Of a DNA stretch of 64,000 nt, positions 35,245 to 47,026 are shown in pieces. Positions within the stretch are counted from its first letter, which is position 1; each line of letters begins with the position of its first letter. The notes beneath the pieces are model-generated. The model saw only the letters and a program-made list of their open reading frames with translations. It had not been told where the DNA came from and ran no database searches. The DNA is from Streptomyces roseolus (lineage in GTDB: Bacteria; Actinomycetota; Actinomycetes; Streptomycetales; Streptomycetaceae): positions 1-64,000 of the forward strand of contig NZ_BMTV01000016.1 in assembly GCF_014649855.1 (NCBI RefSeq). Direction: 5' to 3'. Made by a program: the position numbers and the translations under genes.

Positions 35245-35952
35245 TCACATTCCTCGTCGGGGAGCGTCCGTGCTCCCGAGGCCGGAGGCCACCTGCCGCA
35301 GGTACGGGTTGGTGGCGCGCTCCTGGCCGATGGTCGTCTGGGGACCGTGGCCGGACAGGACGACGGTCGAGTTGTCGAGCGGCAGGACCACGCGGGTCAG
35401 CGACGCGAGCATCTCGTCCATGTCACCGCCGGGCAGGTCGGTGCGTCCGATGGAGCCGGCGAACAGCAGGTCGCCGGAGAAGAGGACGGAGGGGATCTCC
35501 GTCGTCTCCGGCGTCCGGAAGGTCACCGACCCCTTGGTATGACCGGGCGCGTGCGCGACGGAGAACTCCATGCCGGCGAGCTTCAGCCCGGCGCCGTCGG
35601 TGAGCTCGTGCACGTCGTCCGGCTCGCCCACGGTCAGCTCGCCCATGAGCGGCATCCCGATGGAGCGGCCGAGGGCGCGCTCCGGGTCGCTCATCATGTA
35701 CCGGTCGGCGGGGTGGATCCACGCGGGTACGTCGTGGGCGCCGCAGACCGGGACGACGGAGGCGACGTGGTCGATGTGGCCGTGGGTGAGGACCACCGCG
35801 ACGGGCTTGAGCCGATGCTTCTTCAGCGTCTCCTCGACTCCCTGGGCGGCCTGGTGGCCCGGGTCGACGATGACGCACTCCTCGCCTGCGGCGGGGGCGA
35901 CCACGTAGCAGTTGGTGCCCCAGGCCCCGGCGGGGAACCCGGCAATCAGCAC
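35245..35952 (-). CDS. Metallo-beta-lactamase fold hydrolase (glyoxalase II-like)
   Basis: The 235-residue product has the dinuclear zinc motif T-H-G-H-I-D-H at residues 56-62, a second histidine in APGHTKGSV, the bridging Asp in [15 protein letters not shown], and the last His in SGHGPQTT. The sequence matches the glyoxalase II-like group next to hisS in actinobacteria. Since these bacteria use mycothiol in place of glutathione, the true substrate may be a mycothiol thioester, which is inference. The start is GTG 35952, with AAGGA six to seven bases upstream. A possible promoter TTGGCT-19-TAGGCT (36012-36042) lies upstream on the minus strand. Confidence 0.9.
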   Translation of the reverse strand: MLIAGFPAGAWGTNCYVVAPAAGEECVIVDPGHQAAQGVEETLKKHRLKPVAVVLTHGHIDHVASVVPVCGAHDVPAWIHPADRYMMSDPERALGRSIGMPLMGELTVGEPDDVHELTDGAGLKLAGMEFSVAHAPGHTKGSVTFRTPETTEIPSVLFSGDLLFAGSIGRTDLPGGDMDEMLASLTRVVLPLDNSTVVLSGHGPQTTIGQERATNPYLRQVASGLGSTDAPRRGM

Positions 35953-36106
35953 GATCGTCCTTCTGTGTCGTCCGGCAGATGACTGCGGCCTTGCGGAATG
36001 CAGCAGATCAGAGCCTACCGGCGCTGCGTATTCCACAGCCAACCCGTATACGGTACGGGCACATCCGGCCAGGACAGGAACACACGACCGACAAGGAGCG
36101 GACCCG

Positions 36107-36859
36107 GTGGTCACCAGCGATCAGCGGCGGCGGCAGCTCGCCAGGGACAAGTACGCGCGCCAGCAGCAGCGACGGGCGGAGGCGCAGCGCAAGGCCAAAC
36201 GCCGCAACACCGTGATCGCGGCCTCCCTCGCGGTGGTGCTCGCCGCGGGCGGAGCGGTGTACGCCTCGGTGCAGTTCCTGGGGGACGACTCCAAGAACAC
36301 CGAGGCGGAGGCCCCGAGCGGCGAGCCGAAGATGGGCATCGAGGCCAAGGGCTCCTACGCCATGGCCCTGAAGACCAACGAGGGCGACATCACGATCACC
36401 ATGGACGCGGCGAAGACCCCGCGCACGGTGAACTCCTTCAAGCACCTCGCCGACAAGAAGTACTTCGACGGCACCAAGTGCCACCGGCTCACCACCGCCG
36501 GGATCTTCGTCCTCCAGTGCGGCGACCCGGAGGGCACCGGCATGGGCGGCCCCGGCTACACCATCCCGGACGAGAACCTCGACGCCCTGGGCAAGGCCGG
36601 CGCCGACGGCAAGGTCACGTACAAGGCCGGCACGGTCGCCATGGCCAACACGGGGCAGCCGGGCACCGGCGGCTCGCAGTTCTTCCTCGTCTACAAGGAC
36701 TCGAAGCTGCCGCCGCAGTACACCCCCTTCGGCACGATCGACGCGGCGGGTCTGGCGGCGGTGCAGAAGGTCGGCGCCGCGGGTGCCGAGGGCGGCCAGG
36801 GCGACGGGGCCCCGAAGAAGCCGGTCACCATCGAGAAGGCGACCGTCTCCGCGAAGTGA
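36107..36859 (+). CDS. Membrane-anchored cyclophilin-type peptidyl-prolyl isomerase
   Basis: The 250-residue protein has a basic cytoplasmic N-terminus (RRRQLARDKYARQQQRRAEAQRKAKRR written here as residues 7-33 in summary), one transmembrane segment at about 34-55, a short linker, and an extracytoplasmic cyclophilin domain with TPRTVNSFKHLADKKYFDGT, MANTGQPGTGGSQFF and TPFGTI. It probably helps proline isomerisation in exported proteins. The start is GTG 36107, with AAGGAG upstream. The gene is divergent from the hydrolase-hisS unit and is followed by the DUF349 gene. Confidence 0.9.
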   Translation: MVTSDQRRRQLARDKYARQQQRRAEAQRKAKRRNTVIAASLAVVLAAGGAVYASVQFLGDDSKNTEAEAPSGEPKMGIEAKGSYAMALKTNEGDITITMDAAKTPRTVNSFKHLADKKYFDGTKCHRLTTAGIFVLQCGDPEGTGMGGPGYTIPDENLDALGKAGADGKVTYKAGTVAMANTGQPGTGGSQFFLVYKDSKLPPQYTPFGTIDAAGLAAVQKVGAAGAEGGQGDGAPKKPVTIEKATVSAK

Positions 36860-36933
36860 CGCCGGGGGCCCGGAGCGACGGCGGCCCGGACGTCCGCACC
36901 CGCGTCACCGTGGAATTTCGGTGGCGCCGAGTG

Positions 36934-36963
36934 CGGACAGCCGGGCCGCCGTTCGCCTAGATT
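36934..36963 (+). promoter_or_regulatory. Promoter upstream of the DUF349 gene
   Basis: CGGACA (36934-36939) and TAGATT (36958-36963) are 18 bases apart. The start site near 36970 gives a leader of about 117 bases, which contains a hairpin (37037-37070) just ahead of the ribosome site. Confidence 0.5.
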
Positions 36964-37036
36964 GGCGTTGTGCGGCGCGGTCCGATCGTCGGACGCGCGG
37001 CGGAAGGCGGGCGAGGCCCGCCCAGGAACTGTGGAC

Positions 37037-37070
37037 GATGCCCGGGGGTCACCACCCCGACGAGGGCATC
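37037..37070 (+). repeat. Leader hairpin next to the DUF349 ribosome site
   Basis: GATGCCC (37037-37043) pairs with GGGCATC (37064-37070), and GGGGT (37045-37049) with ACCCC (37054-37058) inside it. It ends about four bases before GAGGAGG, so it could modulate initiation. Confidence 0.5.
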
Positions 37071-37086
37071 ATGGTGAGGAGGCGCT

Positions 37087-38316
37087 GTGAGCAGCGACCC
37101 GTGGGGCCGTGTCGACGAGACGGGCACCGTGTACGTGCGGACGGCCGAGGGTGAGAAGGTCGTCGGATCCTGGCAGGCGGGCACCCCCGAGGAGGCGCTG
37201 GCCTACTTCGAGCGCAAGTACGAGGGCCTGGTTGTCGAGATCGGCCTCCTCGAGAAGCGGGTGAAGACCACCGACCTCTCGGCGAAGGACGCCCAGACGG
37301 CGATCGAGCACATCCGGCAGCAGATCGACGAGCACCACGCCGTCGGCGACCTGGCCGCGCTCTCCGCCCGTCTGGACAAGCTCGTGGCGTCGGTGGACTC
37401 GCGCCGCGAGGAGCGCAAGGCGCAGAAGGCCAAGCAGGCCGACGAGGCCCGCGCCGCCAAGGAGGCCCTGGTCACCGAGGCCGAGGAGCTGGCGCAGAGC
37501 GAGCAGTGGCGGGTCGCCGGCGAGCGGCTGCGGGCGCTCGTGGACACCTGGAAGGGCCTGCCCCGGCTCGACCGGAAGTCCGACGACGAGCTGTGGCACC
37601 GCTTCTCGCACGCCCGCTCGGCCTTCTCCAAGCGCCGCAAGGCCCACTTCGCCCAGCTCGACGCGCAGCGCGAGGAGGCCCGCAAGACCAAGGAGCGCCT
37701 GGTCGCCGAGGCCGAGGCGCTGCAGAACTCGACCGACTGGGGCGCGACCGCGGCCCGCTACCGCGAGCTCATGGCCGACTGGAAGGCCGCGGGGCGCGCG
37801 CAGCGCGAGCACGAGGACGACCTGTGGAACCGCTTCCGCGGCGCCCAGGACGTCTTCTTCGCGGCCCGGTCCGGGGTCTTCGCCGAGCGGGACGCGGAGC
37901 AGACCGAGAACCTGGCGCTGAAGGAGGAGCTCGCCGGCGAGGCCGAGAAGCTGCTGCCGGTGACGGACCTGAAGGCCGCCCGTGCCGCCTTCCGCGCGCT
38001 CAACGAGCGCTGGGAGGCCATCGGCCACGTGCCGCGCGACGCCCGCCCGAAGGTGGAGGGCCGGATGCAGGCGGTGGAGCGGGCGATCCAGGAGGCCGAG
38101 GAGGCCGAGTGGCGCCGCACCAACCCGGAGGCACGCGCGCGTGCCGCGGGTCTCACCGGTCAGCTCCAGGACGCCGTCGAGAAGCTGCGCAAGCAGATCG
38201 ACGCGGCCCGGGCGGCGGGCAACGACGCCAAGGCCGACAAGCTCGCCAAGGAGCTGGAGGGCCGCCAGGCCCTGCTCGACCAGGCCCTGAAGGGCCTGGA
38301 GGAGTTCGGCGGTTGA
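37087..38316 (+). CDS. DUF349 helical repeat protein
   Basis: The function is unknown. The 409-residue product is almost all helical and highly charged. Residues 1-75 form a small N-terminal part, 75-120 a coiled coil, and then DUF349-type repeats follow, each with a W-K/R core: SEQWRVAGERLRALVDTWKG, STDWGATAARYRELMADWKA and a weaker third around ALNERWEAIGHVPRD. A second coiled coil ends the protein. The start is GTG 37087 with GAGGAG five bases upstream. Homologues accompany relA in Streptomyces, and here the gene converges on relA across a strong bidirectional terminator. Confidence 0.85.
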   Translation: MSSDPWGRVDETGTVYVRTAEGEKVVGSWQAGTPEEALAYFERKYEGLVVEIGLLEKRVKTTDLSAKDAQTAIEHIRQQIDEHHAVGDLAALSARLDKLVASVDSRREERKAQKAKQADEARAAKEALVTEAEELAQSEQWRVAGERLRALVDTWKGLPRLDRKSDDELWHRFSHARSAFSKRRKAHFAQLDAQREEARKTKERLVAEAEALQNSTDWGATAARYRELMADWKAAGRAQREHEDDLWNRFRGAQDVFFAARSGVFAERDAEQTENLALKEELAGEAEKLLPVTDLKAARAAFRALNERWEAIGHVPRDARPKVEGRMQAVERAIQEAEEAEWRRTNPEARARAAGLTGQLQDAVEKLRKQIDAARAAGNDAKADKLAKELEGRQALLDQALKGLEEFGG

Positions 38317-38338
38317 TCCCGTAGGAGCAGCGGTACGA

Positions 38339-38372
38339 GGAAGGGCCCCCGGCGCGTGCCGGGGGCCCTTCC
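38339..38372. terminator. Bidirectional terminator between the DUF349 gene and relA
   Basis: A perfect 15-bp stem (38339-38353 with 38358-38372) closes a GCGT loop. It lies between convergent stops at 38316 and 38394, with TTCC/GGAA flanks. Confidence 0.8.
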
Positions 38373-38393
38373 CGTGTGCGTACCGGGGTGCGG

Positions 38394-40844
<2,451 letters not shown>

Positions 40845-41023
40845 AGAGCGCTCCTCTGGAGTCTCCCCGGACGGCGTCTGGGGGAGGTTCCGGGTCCCCC
40901 GGTCAGGCCCGGAAAGGCCATCGTATCGAGCCACGGGGCCCCGTGCTCACGCGCCCGGGTGACGGACCGGGGCCGGGAACCGCTTCTCCGGCCCCTTCCG
41001 CGAACGTACCGGGGCAAACGCCG

Positions 41024-41053
41024 GGGGCGCCCCGGGAATTCCCGGGGCGCCCC
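41024..41053. terminator. Perfect 30-bp palindrome between apt and relA
   Basis: The stretch is its own exact reverse complement, centred on GGGAATTCCC between 41038 and 41039. It lies 36 bases past the apt stop on the minus strand. It would form a 13-bp stem with a small AATT loop in RNA and probably terminates apt transcription before relA. Confidence 0.7.
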
Positions 41054-41089
41054 TGGGCCGGAACCCGATGGATCCGACGCGGCCGCTTC

Positions 41090-41641
41090 TCAGACGGTGA
41101 TCAGCGCGGTGAGCGGAGCGCCCTTGAGGGCGGGTTCCAGGCGGGCGCGGCCCGGGAGGAAGCCCAGTTCCATGAGGACCGCGACGCCGGCGACCTCGGC
41201 GCCGGCGCGGCGGATCAGCTCGATGGAGGCCTCGGCGGTGCCGCCGGTGGCGAGGACGTCGTCGATGACCATGACGCGGTCACCCGCGGCCAGGTCCTCG
41301 GCGTGCACCTCGATCTCGGCGGTGCCGTACTCCAGCTCGTACGCCTGCCGGAGCGTGGCCCCGGGGAGCTTGCCGGCCTTGCGGACCGGGACGAAGCCCA
41401 GGCCCGCGCGGACGGCGACCGGTGCCGCGAGGATGAAGCCGCGGGCCTCCAGGCCGACGATCTTCGTCGCGCCGTGCGCGGAGCACAGGGCGGCGAGGGC
41501 GTCGGTGAGGGCCGTGAACGCCTCCGGGTCCGCGAGCAGCGGCGTGATGTCCTTGAACAGCACGCCCGGCTTCGGGTAGTCGGGGACGTCGCGGATCCGG
41601 CTGAGCAGCAGGCCGGTCACGTCCTGGGCCTCGGCGGTCAT
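41090..41641 (-). CDS. apt: Adenine phosphoribosyltransferase
   Basis: Apt salvages adenine to AMP with PRPP. The 183-residue product has the PRPP motif VMVIDDVLATGGTA near residue 130 and the family segments DIPVPDYPKPG-like RIRDVPDYPKPGVLFKDITP and EARGFILAAPVA. It starts at ATG 41641, which overlaps the secF stop (ATGA). The secD-secF-apt-relA order is conserved in actinobacteria and places purine salvage beside the ppGpp synthetase. Confidence 0.96.
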   Translation of the reverse strand: MTAEAQDVTGLLLSRIRDVPDYPKPGVLFKDITPLLADPEAFTALTDALAALCSAHGATKIVGLEARGFILAAPVAVRAGLGFVPVRKAGKLPGATLRQAYELEYGTAEIEVHAEDLAAGDRVMVIDDVLATGGTAEASIELIRRAGAEVAGVAVLMELGFLPGRARLEPALKGAPLTALITV

Positions 41642-42714
41642 CCTCGGCGCTCCTCGGCGCGGCCCCGGCGGGCGGCGGTGCGCGGTCCGACGACCGCGGC
41701 CTCGCCCGCGTCGGTGCCGTCGTCCAGGCCGTCCTCGCCGCGGTCGGCGGCGGAGGCGCGCTTGGCGAGGACGCGCTTCCTCAGCGCCTTCATCGCCGGC
41801 TCGCGCTCCTTGAGGTCGGCGACGAGCGGGGTGGCGATGAAGATCGAGGAGTAGGCACCGGCGGCCAGACCCACGAAGAGCGACAGCGAGATGTCGTTCA
41901 GCATGCCGGCGCCGAGGACGCCGCCGCCGATGAAGAGCAGGCCGGCGACGGGCAGCAGCGCCACCACGGTGGTGTTGATGGAACGGACCAGGGTGCCGTT
42001 GATCGAGCGGTTGGCCATGTCGCTGTAGGTGAAGCGGGTCTGCTTCGTGATGTCCTTCGTCTGCTCCTTGAGGGAGTCGAAGACGACGACGGTGTCGTAC
42101 AGCGAGTAACCGAGGATGGTCAGCAGACCGATCACCGTGCCGACCGTGACCTCGAAGCCGACCAGCGAGTAGATGCCCACCGTGATCGTGAGGTCGTGGA
42201 TCAGCGCGATCAGCGCCGCGACGGCCATTCTCCATTCGAAGGCGATGGCCAGGTAGATCACCACGAGGATCATGAAGACGCCGAGGCCGGTCCACGCCTT
42301 GTTGGCGATCTGCTCGCCCCAGCTGGGGCCGACCAGCTCGGCGGCGATCTTGTCCTCGGGGAGGTTGAGGTCCTTGGCCAGCTCGGTGCGGACCTGGTCG
42401 GACTGCTCGGTGTCGAGACCGCCGACCTGGATGCGCAGGGAGCCGTTGCCGAGCTGCTGGACGATCGCGTCGTGGCCGGAGGCCTCTTCCGCGTACTCGG
42501 TGGCCTGGCTGACGGTGACGTCCGTCTTCGGGGTGGTGAAGACGGCGCCGCCCTGGAACTCGATGCCCATGTTGAGGCCGCGGACGGCCAGGGCGACGAT
42601 GGCCGTGATGGTGATCAGGATGGACAGGCCGTACCAGATCTTGCGGTTGCCGATGAAGTCGTAACCGACCTCACCGCGGTGGAGCCGGGCGCCGAGATCT
42701 CCGAGCTTCGACAT
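41638..42714 (-). CDS. secF: Protein translocase subunit SecF
   Basis: SecF forms with SecD a membrane complex that uses the proton gradient to pull preproteins out of SecYEG. The 358-residue product starts MSKLGDLGARLHRGEVGYDF, has the first membrane helix followed by RGLNMGIEFQGGAVF (the SecF D1-D6 region), and five further hydrophobic segments, including VGTVIGLLTILGYSLYDTVVVFD and GLAAGAYSSIFIATPL. It is one base from the secD stop and overlaps apt. Confidence 0.97.
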   Translation of the reverse strand: MSKLGDLGARLHRGEVGYDFIGNRKIWYGLSILITITAIVALAVRGLNMGIEFQGGAVFTTPKTDVTVSQATEYAEEASGHDAIVQQLGNGSLRIQVGGLDTEQSDQVRTELAKDLNLPEDKIAAELVGPSWGEQIANKAWTGLGVFMILVVIYLAIAFEWRMAVAALIALIHDLTITVGIYSLVGFEVTVGTVIGLLTILGYSLYDTVVVFDSLKEQTKDITKQTRFTYSDMANRSINGTLVRSINTTVVALLPVAGLLFIGGGVLGAGMLNDISLSLFVGLAAGAYSSIFIATPLVADLKEREPAMKALRKRVLAKRASAADRGEDGLDDGTDAGEAAVVGPRTAARRGRAEERRG

Positions 42715-42715
42715 C

Positions 42716-44479
42716 TCACGCCTCCTTCGGGTCGACGGGGGCGGTCGTACGGCGGGTGCGGCGCAGCGGCGGCTTGGCGCCGAGGCTCTTCGGGTCCAGG
42801 CCGGACAGCTTGTGGCCGTCGCCGAAGAACTTCGTGCGGGCGAGCAGGGTCATCACCGGCTTGGTGAAGAGGAACACCACGACGACGTCGAGCAGGGTGG
42901 TCAGGCCGAGCGTGAACGCGAAGCCCTGGACCTTGCCGACGGTGACGATGAAGAGCACCGCGGCGGCGAGGAACGACACGAAGTCGGAGACCAGGATGGT
43001 GCGGCGGGCGCGCGGCCAGGCGCGCTCGACGGCCGGACGCAGGGTGCGGCCCTCGCGGATCTCGTCGCGGATGCGCTCGAAGTACACGATGAACGAGTCC
43101 GCGGTGATGCCGATGGCGACGATGGCGCCGCAGACGGCCGGCAGGTTCAGCGCGAAGCCGATGGCCGGGCCGAGCAGGGCCATGATCACGTAGGTGAGCA
43201 GGGCGGAGACGCCGAGGCTGAGGATCGCGATGAACGACAGGCCGCGGTAGTAGACCACCAGGTAGATGACGACCAGGGCGAGGCCGATGGCGCCGGCGAT
43301 GAGACCGGCCTCCAGCTGCTCGCCGCCGAGGGCGGCGGTGACGGTGTCGACGCTCTGGGTGTCGAAGGTCAGCGGGAGCGCACCGTAGGACAGGATGTTC
43401 CCGAGGTCCTGGGCGGACTGCTGGTTGAAGTTGCCGGAGATCTCCGCACTGGCGCTGAGCGTCTGGCGGACCGAGGGCGCCGAGACGACATTGCCGTCGA
43501 GGACGATCGCGAAGCGGTTCTGCGGATCGGCCTGCTGCGAAAGCTTGCCGGTGATCGACTGGAACTTCTTCGAGCCCGCTTCGGTGAAGTCCATGGTCAC
43601 GATCCACATGCCACGCTGTTGGTCGAGGACGCCCTTGGCGTCGTCGACGTCACGGCCCTCGACCTCGGCCGGACCGAGCAGGTACTTCGACCAGACTCCG
43701 GGGGCGTCCTCGCCACAGGCCACGGTGGACTCGCTGGGCTTGACTCCCTGGCCCACGGCGGCTCGCGCCTTCGGGTCGAGGCAGTTCAGCGTGGCGAACT
43801 TCTCCTGGAGCGCGGCGGTGGCGGCGTCCGCCGACGGGGTCGCCTGCGGGGTGCCGCTCGCCTTCGGGGTCTCACTCGCCTTCGGCGCGCCGGAGGCGGA
43901 GCCGGTGGGCGTGGGCGTGCCCGTCGCGTTCGGGGCCTTGAGGGCCTCGGAGAGCGCACGGCCCTGGGTGGAAGCGGTGGCGCTGGGCGTGGCCGACTTC
44001 TTGTCGCTCGCGGACGAGGAGGGCTTCGGCGCAGTGGAGCCGCTCGCGGTGGGCGCCGGCTCGGGCGTGGCGGCAGCGACAGCGAGAACGGGCCGGAAGT
44101 AGAGCTGGGCGGTGGTGCCGACCTGCTCGCGGGCCTGCTTCTCGTTCGTCCCCTTGGGGATGTTGACGATGATGTTCTCGCGGCCCTGCGTCTGGACCTC
44201 GGCCTCGGAGACGCCGAGACCGTTGACACGGCGCTCGATGATGCCGACCGCCGTGTTCATGTTGGTCTCGTTGACCGCGGACTCCTGGCCGGGCTCCGCC
44301 TTGGCCTTGAGCGTGATCGACGTGCCGCCGGCGAGGTCGATGCCGAGGCGCGGGGTGGTGTGCCCCGACCAGAACATGCCGCCGGTGAGCGCGACCATGG
44401 CGATCAGAATGAGCGCCAGGGCGCGGCCGGGCCGGCTCTGTCCCCCCGCCGGCCTTCGACCCTTCTTCGGTGCTGCCAC
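42716..44479 (-). CDS. secD: Protein translocase subunit SecD
   Basis: SecD is the larger partner of SecF. The 587-residue product has a first membrane helix (LALILIAMVALTGGMF), RLGIDLAGGTSITL (D1), a periplasmic P1 region and five C-terminal helices with the conserved VVIYLVVYYRGLSFIAI and IVAIGITADSFIVYFERI. The P1 region carries an 80-residue Ala/Pro/Ser/Thr-rich insertion (about residues 139-223) not found in E. coli SecD. I start it at GTG 44479 (VAAPKKGRRPAGG), with GGGAG nine bases upstream; a TTG at 44500 is less likely. Confidence 0.96.
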   Translation of the reverse strand: MAAPKKGRRPAGGQSRPGRALALILIAMVALTGGMFWSGHTTPRLGIDLAGGTSITLKAKAEPGQESAVNETNMNTAVGIIERRVNGLGVSEAEVQTQGRENIIVNIPKGTNEKQAREQVGTTAQLYFRPVLAVAAATPEPAPTASGSTAPKPSSSASDKKSATPSATASTQGRALSEALKAPNATGTPTPTGSASGAPKASETPKASGTPQATPSADAATAALQEKFATLNCLDPKARAAVGQGVKPSESTVACGEDAPGVWSKYLLGPAEVEGRDVDDAKGVLDQQRGMWIVTMDFTEAGSKKFQSITGKLSQQADPQNRFAIVLDGNVVSAPSVRQTLSASAEISGNFNQQSAQDLGNILSYGALPLTFDTQSVDTVTAALGGEQLEAGLIAGAIGLALVVIYLVVYYRGLSFIAILSLGVSALLTYVIMALLGPAIGFALNLPAVCGAIVAIGITADSFIVYFERIRDEIREGRTLRPAVERAWPRARRTILVSDFVSFLAAAVLFIVTVGKVQGFAFTLGLTTLLDVVVVFLFTKPVMTLLARTKFFGDGHKLSGLDPKSLGAKPPLRRTRRTTAPVDPKEA

Positions 44480-44627
44480 CTGTCGTTTCTCCCTGTCCAA
44501 ACCGTCCGGGCGCCGGGTGGGCGCACGGAGGCCACGAAGTGTGTGTGGGGACCATCCCCCGCAGACGTCGGACCGTGTCCGGCCGCGGCCGCGCCGGTGG
44601 GCGTGGGGCCGCGGTGCCGGATGCGGC

Positions 44628-45077
44628 TTACTTCGCCTCGGTCTCGCCGTCGGCCTTGCCGTCCTTCTCGACCTCGGCCGTGTCCGACTTCTTCGTCAGG
44701 TCGGCCTTGGGCGCCTCGTCGGCGGCCTCGGTCAGCGAGGAGGCGTCGTCCGGGACGACGGTCTCGGAGTCGTCGGCGACGTCCTCGTCGGTGTCGCCGT
44801 GGACGATCCGGTTGTACTCGGAGTCGTCGAGGACCGCGCCGATGGCGTTCTTCGCGTAGACGGCGTGGACGCCGGGCGCGACCTCGAGCAGGACGGTCTC
44901 GTCCTGGATCTCCTTGACGGTGGCGTACATTCCCCCGATCGTGCGTACGCCGGTGCCGGGCTGCATCTGGTTGCGCATCTCCGCCGCCTGCTGCTGCTTC
45001 TTCTTGGCCGAGCGGGTCATCAGGAACATCGCCCCGATGAGCACGATGAACGGGAGGAGCATGCCGATGTTATTCAC
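44628..45077 (-). CDS. yajC: Sec translocon accessory subunit YajC
   Basis: YajC associates with SecDF. The 149-residue product has an N-terminal membrane helix (MLLPFIVLIGAMFLMT), then the YajC domain with MQPGTGVRTIGGMYATVKEI and VLLEVAPGVHAVYAKNAIGAV, and a long acidic tail (about 60 residues) beyond the E. coli protein. The start is GTG 45077 (VNNIGMLLPF), with AAGGA about 10 bases upstream. It lies between ruvB and secD, the usual order. Confidence 0.94.
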   Translation of the reverse strand: MNNIGMLLPFIVLIGAMFLMTRSAKKKQQQAAEMRNQMQPGTGVRTIGGMYATVKEIQDETVLLEVAPGVHAVYAKNAIGAVLDDSEYNRIVHGDTDEDVADDSETVVPDDASSLTEAADEAPKADLTKKSDTAEVEKDGKADGETEAK

Positions 45078-45263
45078 GGGACGGAAATCCTTCGCACGGT
45101 CACGGAGAACCCGCGGCCTGGTCTTCGGGGGTGGGTACGCCGCCGGAAAGGGCGGCATCGGCGGAGTCTAGGCGAGTCCGCATCGATGGAACAACGCCCA
45201 GCATGGCACCGTGGTTCCTCGTCGGGCGAGACTCCGCGCCGTCACCCACCCGTCACAGCGGCC

Positions 45264-46355
45264 TCAGGCGCCGAAGAGCCCCTGTTGTCCGGATCCCGCC
45301 GCTCCGGAAGCCCCTGCCGGGCCCGCTGCCTGCGGGGGAACCAGTCCGAGGTGGGTCCACGCCGCCGGCGTGGCGACCCGGCCACGGGGTGTGCGCGCCA
45401 GCAGTCCCTCCCGTACGAGGAAGGGTTCGGCGACCTCCTCGACGGTCTCGCGCTCCTCCCCCACGGCGACGGCGAGGGTGGAGAGGCCGACGGGGCCGCC
45501 GCCGAAGAGCTTCAGCAGGGCCTCCAGGACGGCCCGGTCGAGGCGGTCGAGGCCGCGGCTGTCCACCTCGTACACGCCGAGGGCGGCTCCGGCGATCTCG
45601 CGGGTGATCACTCCGTCGGCCCTCACCTGGGCGTAGTCGCGGACCCGGCGCAGCAGCCGGTTGGCGATGCGGGGCGTGCCGCGGGAGCGGCCGGCGATCT
45701 CGGCGGCGCCGGCCGGGTCGATCTCGACGTCGAGGAGGCCGGCGGAGCGGGTCACGACCCGCTCCAGCTCGTGCGGCTCGTAGAACTCCATGTGGGCGGT
45801 GAAGCCGAAGCGGTCGCGGAGCGGGGGCGGCAGCAGACCGGCCCGGGTGGTGGCGCCGACGAGGGTGAAGGGCGGCAGGTCGAGGGGGATGGCGGTGGCG
45901 CCGGGGCCCTTGCCGACGATGACGTCGACGCGGAAGTCCTCCATCGCCATGTAGAGCATCTCCTCGGCGGGCCGGGACATCCGGTGGATCTCGTCGAGGA
46001 AGAGGATCTCGCCCTCCTGGAGGGAGGAGAGGATCGCGGCGAGGTCGCCGGCGTGCTGGATGGCGGGGCCGGAGGTGATCCTGATCGGCGCGTTCATCTC
46101 CGCGGCGATGATCATGGAGAGGGTGGTCTTGCCGAGGCCGGGGGCGCCGGAGAGCAGCACGTGGTCGGCGGTGGCACCGCGCTGGCGGGCGGCCTTGAGG
46201 ACGAGGTCGAGCTGCTGGCGGACCTTCTCCTGGCCGATGAACTCGCCGAGGTCCTTGGGGCGCAGGGCGGCCTCGACGGCCTGGTCGTCCCCCTCGGCGG
46301 CGGCGCCGACGATCCGGTCCTCGGCGGCGGTCGCCGTCTCGTCGTCCCAGTTCAC
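45264..46355 (-). CDS. ruvB: Holliday junction branch migration helicase RuvB
   Basis: RuvB is the AAA+ motor that drives branch migration with RuvA. The 363-residue product has Walker [12 protein letters not shown] near residue 69, Walker [17 protein letters not shown], sensor 1 [11 protein letters not shown], the arginine-finger region [12 protein letters not shown], and a C-terminal winged helix ending in a Gly/Ala-rich tail. The start is GTG 46355 ([16 protein letters not shown]), with AAGGAAG about eight bases upstream. It follows ruvA by 38 bases. Confidence 0.97.
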   Translation of the reverse strand: MNWDDETATAAEDRIVGAAAEGDDQAVEAALRPKDLGEFIGQEKVRQQLDLVLKAARQRGATADHVLLSGAPGLGKTTLSMIIAAEMNAPIRITSGPAIQHAGDLAAILSSLQEGEILFLDEIHRMSRPAEEMLYMAMEDFRVDVIVGKGPGATAIPLDLPPFTLVGATTRAGLLPPPLRDRFGFTAHMEFYEPHELERVVTRSAGLLDVEIDPAGAAEIAGRSRGTPRIANRLLRRVRDYAQVRADGVITREIAGAALGVYEVDSRGLDRLDRAVLEALLKLFGGGPVGLSTLAVAVGEERETVEEVAEPFLVREGLLARTPRGRVATPAAWTHLGLVPPQAAGPAGASGAAGSGQQGLFGA

Positions 46356-46393
46356 GGTGGTGTCTTCCTTCGTACGGGCGGGGTCGGCCGCGG

Positions 46394-47026
46394 TCAGCGG
46401 GCTCGGTTGAGCGTCTGGAGGGCGGCGCGCAGCAGCTGGGGCACGGGCGCGGAGCCGGTCTCGGCGAGCGCGGCCTCGGCCTGCGGGGTGACGGCGGCGA
46501 CGGCCTCCTCGGCCTCGCGGCTCGCGTAGCCGAGGCCGACGAGGGCGGCGGTGAGCTGCTCGGTCCAGGGGGCCGGGCCGGTGGCGACGGCGCGCTGCTG
46601 GCCGACGAGTCCGCTGCTGCCGAGGGGCTGGCCGAGCTTGTCCTTCAGTTCCAGGAGGAGCTTCTGGGCGCCCTTCTTGCCGATGCCGGGGACGGCCGTG
46701 AGGGCCTTCTCGTCGCCGGTGGAGACGGCGAGGCGGAGCGCGTCGGGGCTGTGGACGCCGAGCATGGCCTGGGCGAGCCGGGGGCCGACGCCGCTGGCGG
46801 TCTGGAGCAGCTCGAAGACCTGGCGCTCGTCGTCGTCGGCGAAGCCGTACAGGGTGAGGGAGTCCTCTCGGACGACGAGGGAGGTGGCGAGCCGGGCGTG
46901 CTCGCCGACCCGGAGGCCGGCCAGGGTGTTCGGCGTGCACTGGACGGCCATGCCGACGCCGCCGACCTCGACGACCGCTGTCGTGGGGGCGAGGGCGGCG
47001 ACCGGGCCGCTGACGAAGGCGATCAT
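46394..47026 (-). CDS. ruvA: Holliday junction DNA-binding protein RuvA
   Basis: RuvA tetramers hold the four-way junction for RuvB. The 210-residue product has an N-terminal OB domain ([19 protein letters not shown]), two helix-hairpin-helix motifs ([14 protein letters not shown] and [19 protein letters not shown]) and the C-terminal RuvB-binding domain ([19 protein letters not shown]). It starts at ATG 47026, which overlaps the ruvC stop (ATGA). Confidence 0.97.
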   Translation of the reverse strand: MIAFVSGPVAALAPTTAVVEVGGVGMAVQCTPNTLAGLRVGEHARLATSLVVREDSLTLYGFADDDERQVFELLQTASGVGPRLAQAMLGVHSPDALRLAVSTGDEKALTAVPGIGKKGAQKLLLELKDKLGQPLGSSGLVGQQRAVATGPAPWTEQLTAALVGLGYASREAEEAVAAVTPQAEAALAETGSAPVPQLLRAALQTLNRAR

